Shown: positions 53,637 to 63,409, numbered from the stretch's first letter. The stretch is 64,000 bases of DNA from Lederbergia citrisecunda (GCF_018343695.1 NZ_JAGYPJ010000001.1:186001-250000), one strand, 5' to 3'. Translations and numbers: made by a program. The notes: generated from the letters alone by a model not told the origin.

Positions 53637-54004
53637 GTTGATATATCAATGTTTTTGTTATAAAAACTCTCCTTTTTGGTAATACAATTAGCACATATTT
53701 TCCACCACTTACAATGATTGGTGTAAGGTTGTGAATACATATGTGAATTAATATACCAAACCGTATACCAATTCATATACGAATCAGATGAAAAAGGGTA
53801 AGTACCAAATTGAAGTTTATTAAAACGATGCATACGAATGTAAAACCTGTTACCTGGTTTAGCTAAACACATTACACTAGGAAAGAGATTATATATAAAC
53901 GTTAAAAAACTAATTAAAAAACCATACATTATTAGCAAAAAAACCGCTTTGATAAGCCGTTTCGGTTTTAATTTCAAAGAATAAAACCAATTACTGATTT
54001 GCAC
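53621..54004 (-). CDS. Hypothetical protein with one TM segment
   Basis: A possible 127-residue protein with one hydrophobic segment (AVFLLIMYGFLISFLTFIYNLF), then a Tyr/Trp/Cys-rich tail (KWWKICANCITK). The GTG start lacks a well-spaced ribosome site, and the frame runs into the terminator at 53593-53636. No family recognised. It lies 8 bp after the lipoprotein gene on the same strand, within the inverted-repeat-bounded segment. A non-coding frame is a real alternative. Confidence 0.4.
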   Translation of the reverse strand: MQISNWFYSLKLKPKRLIKAVFLLIMYGFLISFLTFIYNLFPSVMCLAKPGNRFYIRMHRFNKLQFGTYPFSSDSYMNWYTVWYINSHMYSQPYTNHCKWWKICANCITKKESFYNKNIDISTKNKS

Positions 54005-54012
54005 CTGTCTTA

Positions 54013-54552
54013 TTATTCTCCAATTTTATTAAGGTTCTTTTCATTCAAGTCTCCTTTGAATAAAAAGGGTACTGTCTTTCCATCGGCTAATGTTACCACC
54101 AATTGGTTTTCGAAATGTTCTATATGAAACACATCAAAATCGATTTCCATTCTCATATTATTTGAATCTTTAGAAATAGGCATTGTATATATATCTGAAC
54201 CGCCAGGCCATATAATCTTATCAGACATCAACCCAACAATGCGAAAACTCTCATCCTTCTCATCCTTCTCATCCTTTAAATAAATTGATTGTCCATCTTT
54301 ATTGGTAATTTGTATCTCATCACCAGTATCATTGGAAATATTGTAAGAAAAAGTTGTCATAGAATTTTGTCTTATATTTTCCCTGAAAATTTCCTTTTTC
54401 CTAGAAACTTCAAGTAATGTAATCGTTACTCCATCGCTTTCTTGAGCTGAAAAAATTCTATAAACCGTTGGATAATCGTCAGATAGACGGTTTGAATCAC
54501 ATCCAGTGATTGTAAGCGCTACCAAAAATACTAATAAATATAAAAACCTCAA
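54013..54552 (-). CDS. Hypothetical lipoprotein
   Basis: A roughly 179-residue protein with a lipoprotein signal (MRFLYLLVFLVALTITGCDS). The mature part appears beta-rich (VTITLLEVSRKKEIF, MRMEIDFDVFHIEHFENQLVVTLADGK). It contains DEKDEKDE, encoded by three copies of a 9-bp direct repeat (54251-54276). TTG 54552 has GGGGAGGGGG before it; the longer ATG start at 54582 covers that site. Family unknown. Confidence 0.7.
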   Translation of the reverse strand: MRFLYLLVFLVALTITGCDSNRLSDDYPTVYRIFSAQESDGVTITLLEVSRKKEIFRENIRQNSMTTFSYNISNDTGDEIQITNKDGQSIYLKDEKDEKDESFRIVGLMSDKIIWPGGSDIYTMPISKDSNNMRMEIDFDVFHIEHFENQLVVTLADGKTVPFLFKGDLNEKNLNKIGE

Positions 54553-54786
54553 AACGTCCCCCTCCCCTTTTGTATTCATCATTTTAATTTAATGTATTTA
54601 CTTAATTCTAGAATACCATAAATTTAAAGGGATTCCTTAAAAATATATATTTTATGTGGTGTAAGTAACAATCTTTTCCTCCCCTTCTGAGGAACCTATT
54701 AATAACAGTTCTTTCGCAATAAATCGTATAAGCGATGGGAGGGACCTGTAATTTGTTTTTATATGTAAAAACGCTATGTTATCTTT

Positions 54787-54866
54787 GGTTCTATTTAAGG
54801 TGTTATTAACATTGTTTGTACTTTTAGAACGGAACCCGTTAGAATGATTCCTAGGTTTTTTTTATT
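54787..54866. repeat. Long inverted repeat, right copy (pairs with 53527-53604)
   Basis: Contains TTGTTTGTACTTTTAGAACG, AACCCGTTAGAATGATTCC and GGTTTTTTTTATT, the inverse of the left copy. The sequence between gene 54013 and this copy (54583-54786) has no gene. Confidence 0.88.
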
Positions 54867-54906
54867 GATATTTTGAAATCATTTTTGCTTATTACATCAT
54901 CTGGTT

Positions 54907-55400
54907 TAGTGGCTAAGAATCGAAAATACTGTCCACTAGCCCATGTTTGCTGGCCAAGAATCGAAAATATTGTCCACTAACCCATGTTTACTAGCCAAGA
55001 ATTGAAATACTGTCCACTAATCCATGTTTACTAGCCAAGAATAGAAAATACTGTCCACTAACCCATGTTTACTAGCCAAGAATAGAAATTACTGACCACT
55101 ATCCATGTTTACTAGCCAAGAATAGAAAATACTGTCCACTGACCCATGTTTACTAGCCAAGAATAGAAATTACTGTCCACTAACCCATGTTTACTAGCCA
55201 AGAATAGAAAATACTGTCCACTGACCCATGTTTTCTGTCCAAGAATCGAAAAAACTGTCCACTAGCCATGTTTACTGTCCGAGAATCCGAAAATACTGTC
55301 CACTAGCCCATGTTTAGTGGCTAAGAATAGAAATTACTGTTCACTACTCCATATTTACTAGCTCAAAAAAAAATTCTTGGCCATTATCCCAAGTTTAATG
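54907..55400. repeat. Tandem-repeat array 3: about eleven 41-bp units
   Basis: TGTCC (or a one-base variant) recurs at 54930, 54971, 55011, 55052, 55093, 55133, 55174, 55215, 55256, 55297 and about 55338, spaced 40-41 bp. Unit: ACTGTCCACTAACCCATGTT, then TACTAGCCAAGAATAGAAAA. AAGAATAGAAAAT is shared with array 1. No ORF. It lies upstream of the terminator region of gene 55453. Confidence 0.93.
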
Positions 55401-55452
55401 GCCAAGAATTCAAAATATAGGCAGTCAATTCAATTTACTAAAGATCAACTCA

Positions 55453-56616
55453 TTATAAAGAAGCTTCATAAATCGCATAAACATCGTCTCTGTTTAGCTT
55501 TTTAAAATTACCGAATTCTCCGTTGATCATTGCTTTGTCGGTCATGACATCCAGTTTGCTTCCATCTATGTCATAATCTGCTAATCGAGCGGGTGCACCG
55601 ATACTATTCCAGAACTCGCGAAGTTTTTCAATTCCTTCTAGGCCGATTTCTTCATCTGTTTTTCCATCAGGATTAATCCCAAACACACGAACGGCAAGTT
55701 TTTTGAAACGTGATGGATTCACTTGTAGATTATGTTTCATCCAATTTGGGAAAAGGATAGCAAGTCCGCCACCATGAGGAATATCATAGACTGCTGAAAC
55801 AGCATGTTCAATATTATGAGTAGCCCAATCTCCACTATAGCCCATATTTACCATTCCATTTAAGGCCATCGTTCCACAGTATAGAATTGTTTCACGGTAT
55901 TCGTAATTCTCCAAATCATTTACGAGCTTTGGAGCTGTTTCCATTACGGTAAGTAAAATTGATTCACATAGACGATCTTGTAGCTCAGTTTTTTCCGCTT
56001 GATGGAAGTAATGTTCAAACACATGCGACATTATATCGACAATGCCGTAAACGGTTTGATCTCTGGGTACTGTAAATGTATTAACTGGGTCAAGAATTGA
56101 GAATTTAGGGAACGTATGAGGGCTTCCCCAACCATATTTTTCATTTGTTTCCCAGTTTGTAATTACTGAGCCAGAGTTCATTTCAGAACCGGTAGCCGCT
56201 AAAGTTAAAACAGTTCCAAACGGAAGTGCATCATTTACGATTCCGCGTTTTACTACGACATCCCATGCATCTCCATCATATTTTGCTCCTGCAGCAATTG
56301 CCTTTGTGCAGTCAATGACACTTCCACCACCGACAGCTAATATAAAATCAATACCTTCATTCTTACAAATGTCCACACCTTTTCTAACAGACGAAATACG
56401 AGGATTAGGCTCTACACCTGATAATTCAAATGTTTCAACGTCAATTTCTTTAAGAAGAGTCATGACGTCGTCATATAATCCATTTCTTTTTATACTACCG
56501 CCGCCATATACAACGAGTATTTTTTTACCGTACTTTGGCACTTCCGTTTTTAATTGCTCTAATTGACCTTTTCCAAAAATTAATCTTGTTGGATTCCAAA
56601 AAGAAAAATTATCCAT
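55453..56616 (-). CDS. yugJ: Iron-containing alcohol dehydrogenase (YugJ/YugK butanol-dehydrogenase type)
   Basis: A 387-residue group III alcohol dehydrogenase. Dinucleotide-binding [13 protein letters not shown] near residue 97; metal ligands in [11 protein letters not shown] (His) and [26 protein letters not shown] (His). The N-terminus [18 protein letters not shown] matches B. subtilis YugJ/YugK. It reduces aldehydes or oxidises alcohols with NAD(P)H. The start is followed by a 40-bp leader with AGGGGATGA. The paralogue (J or K) cannot be fixed by eye. Confidence 0.9.
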   Translation of the reverse strand: MDNFSFWNPTRLIFGKGQLEQLKTEVPKYGKKILVVYGGGSIKRNGLYDDVMTLLKEIDVETFELSGVEPNPRISSVRKGVDICKNEGIDFILAVGGGSVIDCTKAIAAGAKYDGDAWDVVVKRGIVNDALPFGTVLTLAATGSEMNSGSVITNWETNEKYGWGSPHTFPKFSILDPVNTFTVPRDQTVYGIVDIMSHVFEHYFHQAEKTELQDRLCESILLTVMETAPKLVNDLENYEYRETILYCGTMALNGMVNMGYSGDWATHNIEHAVSAVYDIPHGGGLAILFPNWMKHNLQVNPSRFKKLAVRVFGINPDGKTDEEIGLEGIEKLREFWNSIGAPARLADYDIDGSKLDVMTDKAMINGEFGNFKKLNRDDVYAIYEASL

Positions 56617-56688
56617 TAAAGTTCATCCCCTTTCATGTATTATTATCCTTGAAATATATGTAGAAAGCAAAAATGCGAGTATATAAAA

Positions 56689-56716
56689 AAAGCCCAGGCT
56701 AAATGCCAAAGGCTTT
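56689..56716 (-). terminator. Terminator of the hom-thrC-thrB operon
   Basis: On the minus strand AAAGCC (inside the thrB end) pairs with GGGCTTT, followed by TTTTT. Partly inside the thrB coding end; moderate strength. Confidence 0.5.
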
Positions 56717-57622
56717 GAAATTGTTAACATCGAGATTTACGCTACTTCCATCTGAATCCATTTTTAATACACTGACTTGATGGGATGAAAGCAAGTTCTG
56801 AAGTTGTGCTGCAACCTCTTGCCCTTTACCTTTAGAAGTAAAAGAAATCATTGTAGGCCCAGCACCGCTAATGACAGTCCCGAAAGCCCCCGCAATTTTC
56901 GCTTCTTCACGAATTTCCGAGTAGTTTGGAATGAGGGAAGAGCGATACGGTTCATGGAAAAGATCTTCCTCCATCATTTTTCCCGCGAGCTCGTAATTTC
57001 CGGAAACTAGAGCAGCAATCATTACATTTCCGACCGCACTTGCTTTAGCCGCCTCGTTTCGAGTAAATTGCTCGGGAAGAACTTTACGGGCATCCTCTGT
57101 TTTTAATTCAACGACTGGAATATAGACGATAAAATCTAGTTCCGCGTCAGTCTTTTTAAAAACCTCAATATCTCCATTTGGTAGTTGCGACGTAATGACT
57201 AAACCTCCGTAAAGGGAAGCAGCAACGTTATCAGGATGGCCTTCAATATCGGTTGCAATCCTTAATTTTTCTTCAATAGAAAGTGAAAGTTCACATAATT
57301 GGTTAGCTAGTTCTATCCCAGCAATAATTGCAGATGCACTGCTGCCAAGTCCTCGAGCTAATGGGATATCACTTTCCATAATGACTTTACATGGCGGTAG
57401 TGTAGAATGATATAAGTTTGCCGTCCGCTCGGCCGTTTTATAAATTAAATGCTCACTTGCATCAGGAGCAGGAGGAAGATGTACAGATTCATGTACAAAT
57501 TCCCAATGCTCTGATTTTTCAACATGTAGGGTTAAGTATAGATTTAATGCTAGACCAGCAGAATCGAATCCAGGACCTAGATTCGCCGTACTTGCTGGTA
57601 CAGTGATGCTGAACATACTCAT
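56699..57622 (-). CDS. thrB: Homoserine kinase
   Basis: A 307-residue GHMP kinase. ATP-binding [21 protein letters not shown] near residue 87; N-terminal [20 protein letters not shown] and C-terminal [14 protein letters not shown] are typical. It phosphorylates homoserine, the step before ThrC. It overlaps thrC by 4 bp; translation coupling is likely. Last gene of the operon. Confidence 0.96.
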   Translation of the reverse strand: MSMFSITVPASTANLGPGFDSAGLALNLYLTLHVEKSEHWEFVHESVHLPPAPDASEHLIYKTAERTANLYHSTLPPCKVIMESDIPLARGLGSSASAIIAGIELANQLCELSLSIEEKLRIATDIEGHPDNVAASLYGGLVITSQLPNGDIEVFKKTDAELDFIVYIPVVELKTEDARKVLPEQFTRNEAAKASAVGNVMIAALVSGNYELAGKMMEEDLFHEPYRSSLIPNYSEIREEAKIAGAFGTVISGAGPTMISFTSKGKGQEVAAQLQNLLSSHQVSVLKMDSDGSSVNLDVNNFKAFGI

Positions 57623-58680
57623 GCAGTTACAACACCTTCGATATATTCTAAAACGGTATTTTCGTCGTTTGGAAGAACGACAGTCTCAATATTAATTTCT
57701 GAAATAGCCGTTTGTGGATCCTTTAGTCCGTTTCCTGTCAATACTGCGACAACTTTACTTCCTCTTGGAATATTTCCAGCTTTCAATTGTTGTAAAACTC
57801 CTGCGATGGAAGCGCAAGATGCTGGCTCTGCAAATACTCCTTCTGTTCTAGCGATAAGCTTGAAAGCTTCAAGAATTTCAGCATCTGTAACGGATTCAAT
57901 CATTCCACCTGATTCATCGCGCGCAGCCTCAGCAAGATTCCAGCTTGCCGGGTTTCCGATTCTGATAGCAGTTGCGACGGTTTCAGGTTCAGCGATTGGT
58001 TCGCCTTTTACGATGGCAGCAGCTCCTTCAGCTTCAAATCCATACATTTTTGGAAGTCCTGACAGCTTAACTTCATTGTATTCTTTGAATCCTTTCCAAT
58101 AAGCACTAATATTTCCAGCGTTACCTACAGGGATCGCTAGAATATCAGGTGCACCACCTAGTTGATCGCAAACCTCAAATGCAGCAGTTTTCTGACCTTC
58201 AAGACGGTATGGATTCACGGAATTAACAAGTGTTACTGCAGTTGTTTCACTAACTTTGCGAACCATATTTAAAGCTTCGTCAAAATTCCCTTCAATTTCC
58301 ACTATTTCAGCACCATACATCATTGCTTGTGCAAGCTTTCCAAGTGCCACTTTACCATTTGGAATGACTATGATCGCCCTTATGCCTGCTTTTGCAGCGT
58401 ATGCGGCAGCGGCAGCAGATGTATTTCCTGTGGAAGCACAAATAATCGATTTGCTTCCAGCTTCAACTGCTTTTGCAACAGCCATGACCATTCCGCGGTC
58501 TTTAAAAGATCCTGTTGGATTTGCACCTTCAATTTTTGCATAAAGTTCAATTCCAAGCTGATTGGATAAGTTTGAGAGATGTACCAATGGGGTATTTCCC
58601 TCTTGAAGCGTTAATGCCGGTGTTTCATCTGTTACAGGTAAAAATTCTTTATATTTTGCAATTAATCCCGGCCAATTCAT
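57619..58680 (-). CDS. thrC: Threonine synthase
   Basis: A 353-residue PLP enzyme. The PLP-lysine is in [10 protein letters not shown] near residue 59; the phosphate-binding loop is [16 protein letters not shown]. It converts O-phosphohomoserine to threonine. It overlaps hom and thrB by 4 bp on either side. Confidence 0.97.
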   Translation of the reverse strand: MNWPGLIAKYKEFLPVTDETPALTLQEGNTPLVHLSNLSNQLGIELYAKIEGANPTGSFKDRGMVMAVAKAVEAGSKSIICASTGNTSAAAAAYAAKAGIRAIIVIPNGKVALGKLAQAMMYGAEIVEIEGNFDEALNMVRKVSETTAVTLVNSVNPYRLEGQKTAAFEVCDQLGGAPDILAIPVGNAGNISAYWKGFKEYNEVKLSGLPKMYGFEAEGAAAIVKGEPIAEPETVATAIRIGNPASWNLAEAARDESGGMIESVTDAEILEAFKLIARTEGVFAEPASCASIAGVLQQLKAGNIPRGSKVVAVLTGNGLKDPQTAISEINIETVVLPNDENTVLEYIEGVVTA

Positions 58681-59978
58681 TTTTTTGCATCTCCTTCTAC
58701 ACGGTAGTAGCTGATGACTTCTTCTACTACACTTAAATCTCTTAATTCCATGAGCGCTCTTTCAAAACGTTCCATGGAAACATTATGTGTAACGATAATA
58801 ATTTCAGCAAGTTCATTCTTGCTAATAGGTGTTTGAAGTATTTTTTCAAAGCTAATGTCCAATTCATTAAATAGTGTAGTAATCTTTGAGAAAGCTCCGA
58901 CTTGATCTTTCAAATGGAGGCGGAAATAATATTGACCAAAGCGTTGAGCGGGAGTTTTTAACACTCTTTCAAAGCGAGGCTTAATAAAGCTTTTTCCATT
59001 TACTCCTAGTCTCATGTTTTTAATGACAGCAACTACATCGGACATCACCGCAGTTGCAGTTGGAAGGCTTCCAGCACCTGGACCATAAAACATAGTTTCT
59101 CCAACTGCTTCACCATTTACGTAAATGGCATTATATTCATTTTTAACTGCAGCGAGCGGATGGCTTTTTGATAAAAAAGTAGGCTGAACATTTACTTCTA
59201 ATTGTTGATTTTCCATATGGGCATACCCAATTAATTTCATGACATAGCCTAATTTTTTTCCGTAATTTAAATCTTCAACAGAAACATTGCTGATACCGGA
59301 AACTTCAACATCTTCAAGATTTACATTTGTGAAAAAGGCAAGTCTTGCTAAAATGGCCATTTTTCGGGCAGCGTCTAAACCTTCTACATCAGATGTAGGA
59401 TCAGATTCTGCAAAGCCAAGGTCTTGTGCCTCTTTTAGAGCAGTTTCATAAGAAAGACCGTCTTCGTCCATCTTAGTTAAAATATAATTAGTTGTACCGT
59501 TCACAATCCCCATTAATTTTTGAATACGGTCAGAAACAAGTCCATCTGACAATCCTCTTAAGATGGGAATACCGCCGGCAACACTAGCTTCGTAAAATAA
59601 GTCGCAATTATTTTCTAATGCTTTTTGCTGTAATTCCGGCCCGTATAATGCAATCAAGTCTTTATTCGCTGTTACAACATGTTTTTTGGCTTCTAAAGCT
59701 TGAATAATATGTTCACGGGCTTCTTCAATACCACCGATAACTTCAATGACAATATCAATTTCTGGATCTTTTAAAAGTTCATTTGGATCAGTGGTGAGGT
59801 GTGTTTGCCCAATTTGGATATCTCGTTCTTTTTCTACGTCTCGAACAAGAATGCTTTTTACTTTTACTTCACAGCCAACTTGATGGACAAGTTCCTCTTG
59901 ATGATTTTTAATTAGTTGAACAACTCCACTCCCAACTGTCCCCAAACCCAGCAAACCAATAGAAATGTAGTTTTTCAT
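58677..59978 (-). CDS. hom: Homoserine dehydrogenase
   Basis: A 433-residue protein, the B. subtilis length. NAD(P)-binding [17 protein letters not shown] at residue 8, catalytic region [14 protein letters not shown] and [17 protein letters not shown], and a C-terminal ACT domain ([21 protein letters not shown]) for feedback by threonine. ATG 59978 has AGGGGTGAGG upstream; the frame open to 60056 would run through the promoter and is rejected. First gene of hom-thrC-thrB. Confidence 0.97.
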   Translation of the reverse strand: MKNYISIGLLGLGTVGSGVVQLIKNHQEELVHQVGCEVKVKSILVRDVEKERDIQIGQTHLTTDPNELLKDPEIDIVIEVIGGIEEAREHIIQALEAKKHVVTANKDLIALYGPELQQKALENNCDLFYEASVAGGIPILRGLSDGLVSDRIQKLMGIVNGTTNYILTKMDEDGLSYETALKEAQDLGFAESDPTSDVEGLDAARKMAILARLAFFTNVNLEDVEVSGISNVSVEDLNYGKKLGYVMKLIGYAHMENQQLEVNVQPTFLSKSHPLAAVKNEYNAIYVNGEAVGETMFYGPGAGSLPTATAVMSDVVAVIKNMRLGVNGKSFIKPRFERVLKTPAQRFGQYYFRLHLKDQVGAFSKITTLFNELDISFEKILQTPISKNELAEIIIVTHNVSMERFERALMELRDLSVVEEVISYYRVEGDAKK

Positions 59979-60027
59979 TTTGTCCTCACCCCTTTTGTGT
60001 CTCTTCAGAAAAAACATTTGTCTCCAT

Positions 60028-60056
60028 ATAGTAGACATTTTAAAGCCGCATGTCAA
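60028..60056 (-). promoter_or_regulatory. Sigma-A promoter of hom-thrC-thrB
   Basis: On the minus strand consensus TTGACA (60051-60056), a 17-bp spacer and TACTAT (60028-60033), 50 bp before the hom ATG. No T-box or riboswitch is seen in the short leader. Confidence 0.8.
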
Positions 60057-60156
60057 GATATTTTTACTGATAATTGTACGTTAAAAATGGTTGCATTACT
60101 ATTTAAATAGATTCATTTTTTTAAATGTTATAAATAGATGAAAGAAGGTCGAAAAG

Positions 60157-61101
60157 ATGAGTGTTTCAGAGGTTAAACATTCTGTAAAAAAAATGAGTAT
60201 AACAAAATTAACTATTATCATTATAAGTATCATAATTGCATTAACTTTGATTGTATGTTCCGCCATCTCGGCCTATACAGGATTGAACTTATTAAGACCA
60301 GATAAAAAAACAATTGATGTTTCACCTAGTGATATTGGATTTAATTATCAAGATATAAAAATTTTAAGTGAAGATGGAGAAACAAAGCTCTCGGGCTGGG
60401 TTTTAGATCCAGAGGTGCAGCCTAAAATGAATCTTATTTTTGCGCATGGCTATGGAGAAAATCGCATTGAAGAAGGAATGCCATTTTTTTCACTTGCAGA
60501 TGTGCTTATTAAAAAAGGATATAGAATCATTACCTTTGATTTTCGCCATTCTGGAAATTCTGAGGGGGATATGACTACAATTGGAATAAAGGAAAAATTA
60601 GATTTGCTAGGAGTAATAAATTGGACAAAAAACAACTATAAAGAACCAATTGGGTTGCTTGGTGTTTCAATGGGGGCCTCGACTTCTCTTTTGGCTGGGG
60701 CAGAATCTAAGGATGTAATCGCAGTCGTGGCAGATAGTCCCTTCAGTGATTTACATGATTATCTAAAGGAAAATATGACGAAATGGTCAGATCTTCCTAG
60801 TTTTCCGTTTACACCATTAATTTTAACAATAATTCCACTCATGACAAACTTAGATTTATACGATGCCAGTCCCATCAATCTGTTGAATAAATTAGCAAAT
60901 CGACCTGTGCTTTTTATTCATAATAGTGGAGATGATTTGATTCCTTATTCAGAAAGTGAAAAGATGGTACAGAAGTATCCAGAGTCATTTTCGTTTTGGT
61001 TAACTGATGGTGATGGACATGTAGAATCATATAAACAAAACTCAGATGAATATATAAAAAGGGTTGATGAATTCTTTGAATCCGCACTTGAATCGCAATA
61101 G
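60157..61101 (+). CDS. Membrane-anchored alpha/beta hydrolase (YqkD-like)
   Basis: A 314-residue protein. N-terminal TM helix (LTIIIISIIIALTLIVCSAISAY), then an alpha/beta-hydrolase fold: LIFAHGYGENR (oxyanion region), nucleophile Ser in LLGVSMGAS near residue 169, Asp in NSGDDLIP and His in DGDGHVES. The catalytic triad is complete. B. subtilis YqkD is the likely relative. Substrate unknown. The next gene follows after 15 bp. Confidence 0.85.
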   Translation: MSVSEVKHSVKKMSITKLTIIIISIIIALTLIVCSAISAYTGLNLLRPDKKTIDVSPSDIGFNYQDIKILSEDGETKLSGWVLDPEVQPKMNLIFAHGYGENRIEEGMPFFSLADVLIKKGYRIITFDFRHSGNSEGDMTTIGIKEKLDLLGVINWTKNNYKEPIGLLGVSMGASTSLLAGAESKDVIAVVADSPFSDLHDYLKENMTKWSDLPSFPFTPLILTIIPLMTNLDLYDASPINLLNKLANRPVLFIHNSGDDLIPYSESEKMVQKYPESFSFWLTDGDGHVESYKQNSDEYIKRVDEFFESALESQ

Positions 61102-61116
61102 AATGGGGTGATATAG

Positions 61117-61695
61117 ATGGATCCTTTAGATGAGAAATTTTATCAGATGCCTACACTTGAATTGGCAAAGGCTCTTCTTGGCTGCCTCCTAGTGAAAGAA
61201 GCCGAAGAAGGCATAACGTCCGGCTATATCGTTGAAACGGAAGCATATATGGGACCACACGACCGAGCAGCTCATAGCTTCAATAATAGAAGGACAAAAC
61301 GTACTGAGATTATGTATGGGAAGGCTGGACATGTTTATACATATACGATGCATACCCATTGCCTTATAAATGTGGTGAGTGCAGGTATTGATGAGCCACA
61401 TGCTGTATTAATTAGGGCGTTGGAGCCGCACACGGGTATAGATTTAATGAATATGCGCAGACATGTAGACAAGATGAAGAATCTAACGAATGGACCGGGA
61501 AAGCTCACGAAGGCAATGGGAATCACTATGGAGGATTATGGTCATCCCTTATTTGAGCGCCCGCTTTATATTGCGCCAGGGATCATACCTGAAGAAATTA
61601 CGGAAGGAAAACGAATCGGCATAGACAATACAGGAGAGGCCCGCGATTATCCGTGGCGCTTCTGGATTAAAGACAATCCATTTGTATCAAGATGA
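61117..61695 (+). CDS. DNA-3-methyladenine glycosylase (AAG/MPG family)
   Basis: A 192-residue protein of the AAG/MPG family, with LAKALLGCLLVKE, VETEAYMGPHDRAAHSFNNRRTKR (catalytic Glu and DNA-intercalating region), GHVYTYTMH and LTNGPGKLTKAMGI. Removes alkylated bases in base-excision repair. The same family includes B. subtilis YxlJ. GGGGTGATAT precedes the ATG. Confidence 0.94.
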   Translation: MDPLDEKFYQMPTLELAKALLGCLLVKEAEEGITSGYIVETEAYMGPHDRAAHSFNNRRTKRTEIMYGKAGHVYTYTMHTHCLINVVSAGIDEPHAVLIRALEPHTGIDLMNMRRHVDKMKNLTNGPGKLTKAMGITMEDYGHPLFERPLYIAPGIIPEEITEGKRIGIDNTGEARDYPWRFWIKDNPFVSR

Positions 61696-61789
61696 TAAAC
61701 GCAGCGATGCGTTTTTTTTTTGCAGAAATCGTCCTGTTGAATGGAGATTTGTACTATAGCAGCCAATATGGTGGACTAAATCAACATGA

Positions 61790-62125
61790 AGGCTAAGGGA
61801 TTGTCCAATATTGGTGTTATCATGGACAAAATTGTCGTGACCGCTAAGGGATTGTCCAATATAGGCTCTATGATGGACAAATCCATCGTGAAAGCTAAAG
61901 AATTGTCCAATATAGGCTCTATGATGGACAAATCCATCGTGAAAGCTAAGGGATTGTCCAATATAGGTTCTATAATGGACAAATCCATCATGAAAGCTAA
62001 GGAACTGTCCAATATAAGAGCTATGATGGACAAAATCGTCGTGAAGACTAAGAAATTGTCCAATATAACCACTGTGATCGACAGAATCTATCTTGAAAGC
62101 TAAGGGTCTGTCCTTGATAACTAAT
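61790..62125. repeat. Tandem-repeat array 4: seven 51-bp units
   Basis: TTGTCC or CTGTCC recurs at 61801, 61852, 61903, 61954, 62005, 62056 and 62108, all 51 bp apart except the last (52). Unit: TTGTCCAATATAGGCTCTAT, GATGGACAAATCCATCGTGA, AAGCTAAGGA. TTGTCCA/TGGACAA forms a 7-bp stem. Long ORFs on both strands follow from the period of three and lack ribosome sites. Same period, copy number and hairpin as array 2. Confidence 0.95.
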
Positions 62126-62219
62126 ATGATGGATAAAATCGTCCTAAAGAAATAAATGTAAGTATTGAACCTATTTTTGCTTAGATAGCGTGAAAATTTA
62201 GTACTTATCATTTTTCACT

Positions 62220-62458
62220 GTTGATTAGAACGGAAGGCGAGAAGAATCCTGAGGAGTACGAGGCAGCGTAAATCCAGCTTCGAGGAGTTCTCCGTACAAA
62301 GTAAAGCTGCAGGCCCTAGGGGATCGAAGTCAAAAACCAGCAACCTAAGAAGTAAATGAACAACTTCCAGGTTTAGATCATTTGCTTGTCGCCCTTAATC
62401 AAAGGCCTTGAGCTTTTCAGCCTCAAGGAAAGCAAAGCGCCTGGAGTGCATATCAATA
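62220..62458. repeat. Dispersed intergenic repeat, family B, copy 2 (longer)
   Basis: Starts GTTGATTAGAACGGAAGGCG and ends AAGCGCCTGGAGTGCATATC, matching the ends of the copy at 2853-2975. The middle carries about 115 extra bases that include AAGGCCTTGAGC and CTCAAGG, able to pair. No coding capacity seen. Confidence 0.6.
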
Positions 62459-62547
62459 ATCACGTTTTGCCTTTCATTTTAAGGAGAATTTTTCTGTGTC
62501 TGTCCTGTTGAAGAAAGGAGATTATTTACATTTATGTAAAAACCCGC

Positions 62548-62600
62548 TTGACGTGTCATTATGTATTAGTGTACTATTTGGTTAGTACACTAATACATAA
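62548..62600 (+). promoter_or_regulatory. Promoter with 18-bp inverted repeat (YtrA-type operator)
   Basis: TTGACG (62548-62553), an 18-bp spacer and TACTAT (62572-62577). A perfect inverted repeat TTATGTATTAGTGTACTA / TAGTACACTAATACATAA (62559-62576 and 62583-62600) covers the spacer, the -10 element and the start. AGTGTA...TACACT inside it matches the core recognised by B. subtilis YtrA. The encoded YtrA-like regulator (63410) is the expected ligand-binding partner. Confidence 0.85.
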
Positions 62601-62615
62601 CTTATGGAGGTGCGC

Positions 62616-63404
62616 ATGATGACCGCTTTTTGGGGACTAATGAAAAAAGATATGCTCTTAATGAGATTTTGGTATATTACATGGCTTATTTTCTCACTCA
62701 TTTGCATTGTGGGTGGATATTTTATGCAAGATTACTGGAATGAACCGAGCATTGTCGTTCCGATTTATATCGGTTTGATGAGCATGCATTTGTTTTTAAT
62801 GCCAATCATGATTTTGCATGTATTAAACGTCGAAGGAAAAACACAATTATGGCTCTATAATCCACAAAGCAGTAAAAAATTATTGCTAGCAAAATTAAGT
62901 TCTGCCGCTTTATTACAATTTATTTCGCAATTATTGCTTGTTGTATATGGATTGATTCTTATGCAGTTTCTTCTTAAAAAAGGATTGATCACTACGTATA
63001 GCGATTTTCTGCCTTTTGAACAGGGAGCTTTTTTTCATATCGCCCTTTTCTCTACATCCTTGTATATGACAAACTGGATTATTTTTCTTTGGACGATTTA
63101 TCATTCTCTTGGAAAAATCCCGGCTTTGAAAAACTTCCGATGGCTAGTAGTGTTATTAATTTGGATAGCCTTTGGATTTGTTGAAGCGCAATTAGTAAAA
63201 CTCAAAGTGCTGCAAAATAATTTATTCTCTTTTTCAGCTAATGTAAATGTTGCCCCTTCAATGGAATATGCGAAGGGAAATGGATGGACGATTGTTTATA
63301 CAGATGTACCTGTTCCTATCGTTCCAATAATAATGTACATCATTTTCGCAATTGCGCTTTTCCTTATTGCAAGTCGACTTCTTGATAAAAAAGTGGAGGT
63401 GTGA
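62616..63404 (+). CDS. ABC transporter permease-like membrane protein
   Basis: A roughly 262-residue protein with about six TM helices (WYITWLIFSLICIVGGYF, LLQFISQLLLVVYGLILMQF, MYIIFAIALFLIASRLL). First gene of an operon with a YtrA-like regulator and an ABC ATPase, so probably the membrane part of that transporter, although such subunits are poorly conserved. ATG 62616 follows GGAGGTG; the ATG at 62604 overlaps it. Confidence 0.75.
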   Translation: MMTAFWGLMKKDMLLMRFWYITWLIFSLICIVGGYFMQDYWNEPSIVVPIYIGLMSMHLFLMPIMILHVLNVEGKTQLWLYNPQSSKKLLLAKLSSAALLQFISQLLLVVYGLILMQFLLKKGLITTYSDFLPFEQGAFFHIALFSTSLYMTNWIIFLWTIYHSLGKIPALKNFRWLVVLLIWIAFGFVEAQLVKLKVLQNNLFSFSANVNVAPSMEYAKGNGWTIVYTDVPVPIVPIIMYIIFAIALFLIASRLLDKKVEV

Positions 63405-63409
63405 TGGGA

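Noticed and set aside
61687-62211. ORFs of 98-174 codons on both strands
   Set aside because: Same cause as above (array 4, period a multiple of three); one also overlaps the end of the glycosylase gene.
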